This document shows positions 56,740 to 64,000 of a DNA stretch of 64,000 nt, in pieces. Under the pieces are notes generated by a model. That model was not told the DNA's origin, did no database searches, and saw only the letters and a list, made by a program, of their open reading frames with translations. The first letter of the stretch is position 1. Every line of letters begins with the position of its first letter. The position numbers and the translations under genes are program-made. Where the stretch lies: positions 27,049,946 through 27,113,945 of the forward strand of contig CM043969.1 of NCBI GenBank assembly GCA_014529385.2, written 5' to 3'. The DNA comes from Adiantum capillus-veneris (Eukaryota; Streptophyta; Polypodiopsida; Polypodiales; Pteridaceae).

Positions 56740-57672
56740 TGTTGGACGGATGCACTGCGACGGACGTCAGCACAGCGAGAACTCACCTAGCATGTAATGT
56801 CAGCTAAGGACGAAGCTCGACCCGCAGGCGCGTGGAAGCAAGCATAAGGTGTCAACCTATACTCGACCGACTCCTAACTAATTCCTACAGAGGTCTCTAC
56901 CAATTGTCTAAGTCACAGCCTTCAAAAGTGCAAAAGAGGAAACTTCCTACAACACTTTCTAGAGCCGAACATGCATCAAACAATCTCGAAACACCATAGA
57001 ACTTGACGGAGACCCTACTAATACCAATAGGCCACTCTCCCTAAGGTCTATGAACCAAAATCACGACCCAAAACACCCGGTGCAGAAACACGTAGGATGT
57101 CTGGCCGAAATCTGCAGGTCTTCGTTTCCAAAATCTAAAGTGCCTAATGTGTAGTTCTACTCAATGTGAACGCGTGGATATGCTGCAATGCAAAATCGGA
57201 CGACGTATGCTCACCCAAACAACCGATGAAGCTCGTAGAAGGAGCTCGCAAAGCCAAACCGTACACGCGCAATGTTACTATCGGCGTGTAGCTCTAGTTG
57301 GGAGCAACACGCTGCACTTCTCCGCACTCGATTCTGACCACCGTAGCACACGTAGCGTCAAGATGAAGCTCACACTCTCTCTCTCGTACACAGTACGCTC
57401 ACTCACAGACTTCAAACTTGTTTTAAAATGACAAAAGTTTTTTCATTAAGGTCAGAAAGTGGTATATATACCTTACAACTTCTCAAACCCTAAAGTTCCA
57501 AAATCAACCATCTACTCAATCTAACTATCAAAACTGGGATACAATCTAGAAACTTCTGTAAGTCTCAATAATTACAAGGTGAAAAATTGGGTTTTCCTCA
57601 ATGAATGAATAATTACAAAAATAATAGTCATCCGAGTAGTTAGATGCCGTGGGGTGTGTCCAGCTTCTAATA
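56740..57672 (-). repeat. 5' LTR of element 4, full length
   Basis: 933 bp, TG...CA-type ends on the minus strand (TGTTAG-like start altered to TATTAG here, end CCAACA). A TATATATA box lies at about 57463-57472. Direct target repeat AGTAC follows on the plus strand (57673-57677). Confidence 0.92.
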
Positions 57673-58161
57673 AGTACCAAAGAAACTTTCCATATTGGCA
57701 ATAAAATCAGCTGTAGAGTAAGCCCAAACTTTATTTCTATCTCATACAAACTATGTCATCAGTCATTAGTTCTGGGCTATGACTATAGGAGATGGAGAAG
57801 CAAGCTAGGTAGTTGGGTTCCTCTTGACTCTGAGGAAAATTTTGAAGAGTTTGAACTAAAGGTCATAGTCCATCCATATACTGAGCATAGAAGCCTGATA
57901 GTAACAAAAAATTGGAGACTACAAGATGTTAGAGAGTTAGAACTAAAGGTCATAGTCCATCCATACACTGAGCATACTAGCCTAATAGTAACAACAAATT
58001 AGAGACTACAGGATTTTAGAAAATGTCTTGAATTTCTTGATGAAACATCTCCTAAGTATAGATTCAAAGTGGATGGCATTGTTGTAAGCAAAAGGATGGA
58101 GAATTCAACCTTTTGCATCACATGTCTTCCCCCAAAAGGAGTTGTATTTGAACCACTTTGA
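57673..58161 (+). pseudogene. Gene A relative, 3' part, resumed after element 4
   Basis: It aligns with the second half of gene A: YDYRRWRSKLGSWVPLDS against YDRWMCKLGVWTPLQS, then NWRLQDVRE against HWTLSNVRE, and an end with FKVDG and a CLPP motif. An 87-bp in-frame tandem duplication (57853-57939 and 57940-58026) repeats a 29-residue block, the second copy with a stop. A one-base frame difference at the insertion junction and this stop make it a pseudogene. Confidence 0.75.
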
Positions 58162-59110
58162 AGGACTTGACAAAACTGGAGTTGAATGCTATAATCACTA
58201 CATTTTGCAAATTTACACATCTTTTCTATCTTGTTGTGATCATTGCTTATGTGGTTTTAAATCTAGATGACACCATGATGAGGTTCGTCCCCTATCACCT
58301 TGACGTTGACCTTAGTAGTCCACATTCAGGGTATCTCTGGATTAAGAGAACCCAAAAGCAAGTAGGCCTAAGCGGTGTGGCTAAGTGATTGAATATCTAA
58401 GTGGCTAGCCCTAAGCAACCAACCCTAAGAGGTCTAAATATTGATTAGCCCTAAGCGACTAGTCCTAAGCGGCTATTGTAGCTAAATAAAGAAACGGGTA
58501 GGACTAAGCTGCGTGGCTAAGAGACTCAATACCTAAGAGGATAGCCCTAAGCGGATAACACTAAGTGGTTAGCCCTAAGCGTCTAGCCTCCAACAGCCTA
58601 AATATGGACTAGTCGTAAGCGACTAAGCGATTGAATACCTAAGTGGCTAGCCTCAAGCAGCAAGCTCTAAGCGGTCTGAACACCAATTAGCCTCAAGCGG
58701 CTAAGAGACTAAATAACAAAGAGGGTAGGACTAAGCGACATGGTTAAGCCTACTGAATACCTAAGCGGCTAGCCCTAAGCAGCTAGCCTTCAACGGCCTA
58801 AATACGGACTAACCCTAAGCAGACAACTTCTGCACCATACATGCAAAGAGAGTGACGATACAACCAAAGGATATACAGCTTGCATGCCGATTGAAGGCGA
58901 GACTTTGAGCATTAGCTGAAGTGAAAACCTATCATCTTTTATTACCCACCATACTTTTGTAATCAAACTTTTTGACAATGACCAAAGGATTGAGAGTGTT
59001 TTGTGTTTATTTTCTACAAAAGCATTTAACTGTTTAGCTTCTTAATGTGTTTAAGCTATGTGTATTGAACAAACTTTGAGTCCACGAGTGTGAAAGGAAA
59101 AGGGGCTGAG
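58162..59110 (+). repeat. Degenerate CTAAGCGGCTAGCC repeats
   Basis: Between about 58365 and 58815 the motif CCCTAAGCGGCTAG and variants recur some 25 times, with spacings of roughly 14-30 bp, mixed with GACTAG, TGAATACC and CCTAAATA phrases. No gene is seen in the rest of this stretch. It lies between the gene A relative and the hairpins. Confidence 0.8.
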
Positions 59111-59114
59111 CACA

Positions 59115-59340
59115 GTGCATGAACAACTAAATTAAAGCATAATTTATGCATTTTTAAAGTCTTAGAATGCAAACAAGGGAAAAAAAGGCAAAAGGGGAAT
59201 GACCACAAGGGCACACATATCAGCCAAACAGGGACCCCTGTTTCGCTGATCTGTGCGCACTTGGGGCCACCCCCCTTTTTTCCTTTTTTGCCCATGCCAA
59301 CAGTGTAGGACTTAAGAAATACACATATCTTGTATAAATT
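59115..59340. repeat. Large hairpin 3, relative of hairpins 1 and 2
   Basis: The core 59169-59300 folds on itself: GACCACAAGGGCACAC...CAGCCAAACAGGG pairs with CCCTGTTTCGCTG...GTGCGCACTTGGGGCC, flanked by complementary A/G-rich and C/T-rich arms. GGGC and CCACAAGGGC are shared with hairpins 1 and 2, but the inner stem is different sequence with pairing kept. Confidence 0.85.
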
Positions 59341-59381
59341 CAAGTATTTATGTAGAAATCCAGTAGTAGAGGGGGGAGTAC

Positions 59382-59600
59382 ATTGCATGAACAATTCAAA
59401 TCAAGCCTAATGTGTGCATATATGGAGTCCTAGGGGGCAAACAAGGCAAAAAATTGCAAAGAGGGGGGTGGCCACAAGGGCACTCAAATCAACCAGACAG
59501 GCTTGCCTGTCTGGCTGATTTGCATGCCCTTGTGGCCACCCCATGTTTGACAAGTTCTTGCCTTCTATGGCCCCCAAGGCTCCAGATATGCACATATGAC
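59382..59600. repeat. Large hairpin 4, relative of hairpins 1 and 2
   Basis: The core 59414-59594: outer stem GCATATATGGAG with TCCTAGGGGGC, middle GTGGCCACAAGGGC, inner AACCAGACAGGC pairing with GCCTGTCTGGCT. It and its flank repeat hairpin 3 directly at about 267-bp spacing. Confidence 0.88.
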
Positions 59601-59823
59601 TGATTTAAACTAATCATGCACAAGCTAACACCCCCCCAAATCCCCTTGGCAGTGGCACCACGTACGATTCGTTGTTATGCAAGTGAAAAATGACACCAAT
59701 TTCTTAATCACAACACTAAGTTCAAGAACTTACATGATAGAGAGACAACATTGAAAAGAATGTGCAAGATAGAGAGGAAATTGCATATATTTTATTACTT
59801 TTGAGAAGGTAGAAATTTACATC

Positions 59824-60261
59824 ATTCATTCAAGGAGCCCATAATTTTCTTAGCCATTTCCTAGCGCCTCTCTTGCGCATAAGGAAACTCCCAGACCAGG
59901 AGGGAGTCCGTTGTTGCATGAGGGTCAGTTGAGCCAACAGAAGCATGTATTCCTATTTGGGAAACTCCTCCAAATTAGGTTCCTTATTGACAAGAAACAT
60001 GAATGTAGCCAGCCGAGAAAGATACCCCATCCCCAATTTGTGCTTCTTCAATGCTGGTGTCCCTGGTGCCTGCTTGTCCAAGAAATGGACTGCATCAACG
60101 AAAATTTCTTGAAGAGCAATCCATAGCGTCGATGTCGGGGAGACAAGTGAAGAGGTGTGAATATCCAACTTCCCCTTGTAGTTGGTGTCCTTGAGGAAGA
60201 GGGTGAAGCGTGACAAAGGGGTGGATGTGGGTGTAGATGCAGAGGATGTGGAGGCATCCAT
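59824..60261 (-). pseudogene. Gene B relative with internal deletion
   Basis: From the ATG at 60261 it reads MDASTSSAS, YKGKLDIHT, LDKQAPGTPALKKHKLG and EPNLEE, matching the gene B N-terminus. A deletion equivalent to about 13,855-14,830 in the other copy then joins, out of frame, to the C-terminus (QIGIHAS-GSTDP, PYAQ-RR). A shorter deletion removed part of the N-terminal half too. The TATA box is conserved (60345-60351 complement). It shows N- and C-terminal parts are one gene. Confidence 0.8.
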
Positions 60262-60566
60262 ATCTAGTCTGGGGTGTAGAGAGAAAGTGGAAGAGCTTAA
60301 GGGTTGGAAAAGTGAAAATCTAGAATGAGTTATCCAAGACCCCCTTTTATAATGGTGCCTTTTTGAAATAAGGCACTTTTTCCATTAAAAAAGAAAACTT
60401 TAAAAAAGATACTTCTATAAAAAATGAACTTTCATGTCATTGTGACATGTAGATTTCAATAATTACTAAAAATAGTACTGAAACAAGTTGTACACAAGAC
60501 CGCTATTGTAGATTGAAAAAAATATTTAAAGTCTAAATTTACCGAAACAAAGAAAATTGATTATAT

Positions 60567-62276
60567 TTTGATGGCTCTTATCGAAGAAGTCATGATGCTG
60601 TTTTGGGAGGCATTGTCATTTATGATGCACAAGGAAAAGTTGGAAGGAAACAAGGACTGAAACTTGATGCAAAAAGCAACAATGAAGCAGAGTACATGGC
60701 TCTTGAAGGTGGTTTGCACATCTGTTTACAGTTGGGAATTAGACACTTCTAGATCAAAGATGCCTTGTTGGTCATGAAGCAAGTATTGGGAGTATGGAAG
60801 AATAAGAAGCTCATGATGCTACCCAGGAAATGATCACTTGTGTGTTGTGTTGAAGGCAAACGCCCCTTTATATCATGGGAGGAAAGTGTTATCAAAGGAG
60901 ATGGATTTTCTATTGACAGGTGTTTTACTTGAAGGGTTACCATCCTCCAAAAAGTATGCTTTTATAAGAAAAGCTAGAAAGTACAAAATGCTAGCTGATG
61001 TGCTTTACATGAAAAGAAGTGATTTAAGTTTGCGTCATGTGCCCTGGAAAGAGGAAATCTACAAGATTTGGGAAGAAAATCATGAGGGTTCTTATGGAGG
61101 CCATTTTGCCATAAAGATATGTTGCATAAAATTTTGCAAGAAGGCTATGTGTGGCCAAGTATTCAGCGGGATGTTAACCACTGGTGCAAGTCTTGTTTGC
61201 TTTGCCAGAAAATGGGAAAGATAATTTTGAAGCCCGAATTACGAAAGACAATTCTAGCTTTTGATGTGTTTGAAAAATGGGGTCTTGATGCTATTGGACC
61301 CTTACCCATGACTAGCAAAAGGAATGCTTACATTTTGATAGTAGTGGATTATTTGTCACGATGGGCAGAAGCTAAAGCTGTCAAACAGATTACTAGTTAA
61401 AAAATGGAAAAGTTTGTATATGAGCATATATGTTGCAAATTTGGTGTGCCACTAGAGCTACTTTCTGATAGAAGACCGAGATTTAGAGGAGAGTTGTTTG
61501 ATTTCCTATGCAAAAAGCTCAATATACAGTATAGTTCTCCTTATTATCCACAATGCAGTGGTCTCAATGAGAGATGCAACGGAGAGTTGGTGACAATCTT
61601 GATAAAGATGACCTAGACACATGGGAAAACTTGGGATTCAAAGCTGCCTTGTACATTATGGGCCTACAAAACTGCTATCAAAACGAGCACAGGCTTTTCT
61701 CCTTACCACTTGGCCTATGTAAAGGAAGCATTATTGCCAATTGAAGTGGATATTCCTGCACTCAAATTATTGTCATTGGGAGATGAAGAGCAAAGAGATA
61801 CTTGGTAAAAAAGGTTGTTGGATTTACAATGTTTGCAATTGGACAGAATTTTGACTTTGAGATACTATGAAGAAGTGTGCAGAAAAGCTCAACTAAAGTC
61901 TAATGAGTGCATAAAGGATAAGGGAATTGAATAGGGTGATCTTGTGTTGCAATACAATAATAAGTTGGACAATACCTTTCAGAAAAAGTTTCAAATTAAG
62001 TGGGAAGGTCCTTTTATTGTTGTGAAGAAGTTTGACAATGGCACATATCAGTTGGTAGATTTAAGTGGTGCATAGCATAAACATCGTGTTAATGGTTACA
62101 GATTGAAGAAATATCTGACACATTTGATGACAATTGTGACAGAGGAGATGATATCAATAGAGGAAGATAGTGTAAAGACATATGATAATGTGAATGAGGT
62201 TTCTCGGAATGAGCTACAACAGTTGTTCACCCTAGAAACCTCTGCTTGTTATGAATGATCAAGCAGGTTGGGGGGA
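60567..62276 (+). pseudogene. Retrotransposon 5 remnant: second-type RNase H, integrase, purine tract
   Basis: From 60567 the plus strand reads FDGSYRRS, GGIVIYD and NNEAEYMALEGGL, an RNase H of the type found as an additional domain in Tat-branch elements. Then the integrase: His...His near HEGSYGGHFAIK, CKSCLLCQK, Asp in KWGLDAIGPLP, Asp in LELLSDRRP, Glu in GLNERCNGEL. The C-terminal domain has KFQIKWEGPFIVVKKF and GTYQLVDLSGA. Several stops and shifts occur. The purine tract GGTTGGGGGGA (62266-62276) follows the ORF end at 62258. No RT or gag is present upstream; it abuts the gene B relative. Confidence 0.85.
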
Positions 62277-63460
62277 TTGGCAAGCTATATTGTTAGTCAT
62301 TTTTGGGATGAGCATAAATCCTCTAAATCATGCTAAAATGCTTGCCAACTAGCCTCATGTACATACGTGTACATAGTGCTTTGAGTCTTGGAAGTGACTG
62401 TGTAAAAATTCATGTACAAAGATTTGCTTTTTCCAGGCTTGGGTGCTAAGGTTTTGGGTTGTTTGAGTCCCTAAGTCATAGTTTTCAGTAATTATTTCTA
62501 CCTGTGATTTACAGCTTATGAATCGGACTTGTACATCATGATTTATGTGCGTCCAAAGTCAGTGATCTCAACTTAGAAAGTGATTGCAGCTGCATGCGAC
62601 AAAGGAAACTAAGCCAACTTGATGATTGCAATTGGAAATGCTGAGATTATAGATTTCTAGAAGTAGCCGAGATGATGGGATCCAAGACATTGGAAAGGAG
62701 GAAATGTGAATACACCCTGCACACTCAGTGAATGTCTCTTTATAGCCCAGTGATTCCACAACACCCCTATCCCTTATTTAACACACTCAGACACCCAATC
62801 TGCAAATGACTACTACCCTGGTCCATACCCAAACAACCCAGACTGTATGCACTCAAGTGTAAAGTACATCATGATGCATTTCATATATAACCCTGGTACT
62901 CCATATCCACACACATGCTCCTTACAAATGGGTTGATACACAGATCCTTACCTAAATCTCTAACATGCACAACACACAAATATGCTTTGAAATCCGTGGC
63001 ATGTACCACGTTCAAGTAGAGAGTGCCATCACATTGCATTAAAGTACCTCAGATATGCGACCCCCTTATTAGCACTAGAGCGAGAGGGGCAATGATATAT
63101 CTATCAAGAACTAGGAGAATATGATAATGCAAATCATGCTCGCTTCAATTCAAGCATATACAATGATAGAGTGGCATGAAACAAAATGCTCTCGCTCCTT
63201 TGATATAGGACCCTTCATTGATTTATTGCTCTTTCTTCTCCTTTTTGATGCCCGATCTGTCTTCCTTTGCGTGATTTCTACTTCTTTCTTACTCAGGGAA
63301 AGGCCATCCTTCTACCTTGAGGAACCTAGCTCCACCTTTCTCACGACTTACAATCCTTAGACTCTCCTCAATAGTATAGCATGCTTAATTTATCCCAAGC
63401 AGCCCTCATTTTTAAAAAAAAGTTACTCATACTGGCTACACTTTAAAGAAAAGAATTACT
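62277..63460 (+). other. Probable start of the 3' LTR of retrotransposon 5, otherwise gene-free
   Basis: The sequence right after the purine tract (TTGGCAAGC) should be the LTR start, but I find no partner LTR and cannot set its end. No gene is seen; short frames lack domains. Confidence 0.35.

Positions 63461-64000
<540 letters not shown>

Larger units (their letters stand above)
38472..57672 (-). mobile_element. Athila-like LTR retrotransposon 4, complete, 19.2 kb
   Basis: Both LTRs, a 5-bp target duplication, polypurine tract and tRNA-Asp-type primer site are present. Minus-strand order: LTR, leader with palindromes, gag, protease, RT, RNase H, integrase, second protease, Lys/Gln-rich ORF, spacer with palindromes, coiled-coil ORF, polypurine tract, LTR. 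tRNA-Asp priming and an extra ORF 3' of pol fit the Athila branch; size and second protease do not fit the usual plan. Stops and frameshifts in most domains show it is inactive. It inserted into a gene A relative of the multi-gene element, so it is younger than that element copy. Confidence 0.9.

Noticed and set aside
58365-58815. Interstitial telomere
   Set aside because: CCCTAA occurs only as part of a longer, irregularly spaced motif; there is no run of the plant telomere unit.

Overview
The window is nuclear DNA of a land plant with a large, repeat-rich genome. The species cannot be read from it. The evidence is nested Ty3/gypsy retrotransposons, including a chromovirus-like one primed by initiator tRNA-Met and two Athila-like ones with a tRNA-Asp-type primer site, short GT-AG introns of about 60-95 bp, long GA tracts and G/C homopolymers. 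No ordinary host gene, tRNA, rRNA or CRISPR array was found. Almost everything is mobile-element DNA in various states of decay.

Layout. 1-4935: minus-strand chromovirus-like retrotransposon, cut by the window edge. 4937-8108: small minus-strand non-autonomous LTR element with gag and an acidic/membrane ORF. 8110-11031: gene-free, with diverged repeats and a 120-bp GA tract. 11032-20550: a compact 9.5-kb multi-gene element with short inverted ends, the most interesting part of the window. 20551-28800: gene-poor, with two related 2-kb repeats and a 420-bp tandem duplication. 28811-36436: minus-strand Athila-like remnant (gag-protease, palindrome array, 900-bp LTR). 36437-38471 and 57673-60540: a second, rearranged and broken relative of the multi-gene element. 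It is split by a complete 19.2-kb LTR retrotransposon (38472-57672) with 5-bp target duplications AGTAC. 60567-62276: plus-strand RNase H/integrase remnant. 62277-64000: gene-free, ending in poly-C and GA tracts.

The multi-gene element carries two plus-strand genes (A, 415 aa when spliced, and B, about 500 codons, both of unknown function). It also carries two minus-strand genes: a divergent histone H3 with a long tail, and an 871-codon protein with features of a DDE-type transposase. The two gene pairs are transcribed inward and meet at two large hairpins. Relatives of A, B and the hairpins recur at 38-60 kb with different stem sequences but preserved base pairing. I infer a previously undescribed plant DNA-transposon (or virus-derived) family that encodes its own histone H3.

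The 19.2-kb retrotransposon is unusual in three ways. A second retropepsin domain lies downstream of and fused to the integrase C-terminus. A roughly 1,170-codon coiled-coil ORF lies 3' of pol. Arrays of about 285-bp units each carry a 20-bp palindrome, and the relative at 33-35 kb has palindromes of the same plan (ACAT-N4-CGCG-N4-ATGT) with different N4 arms.
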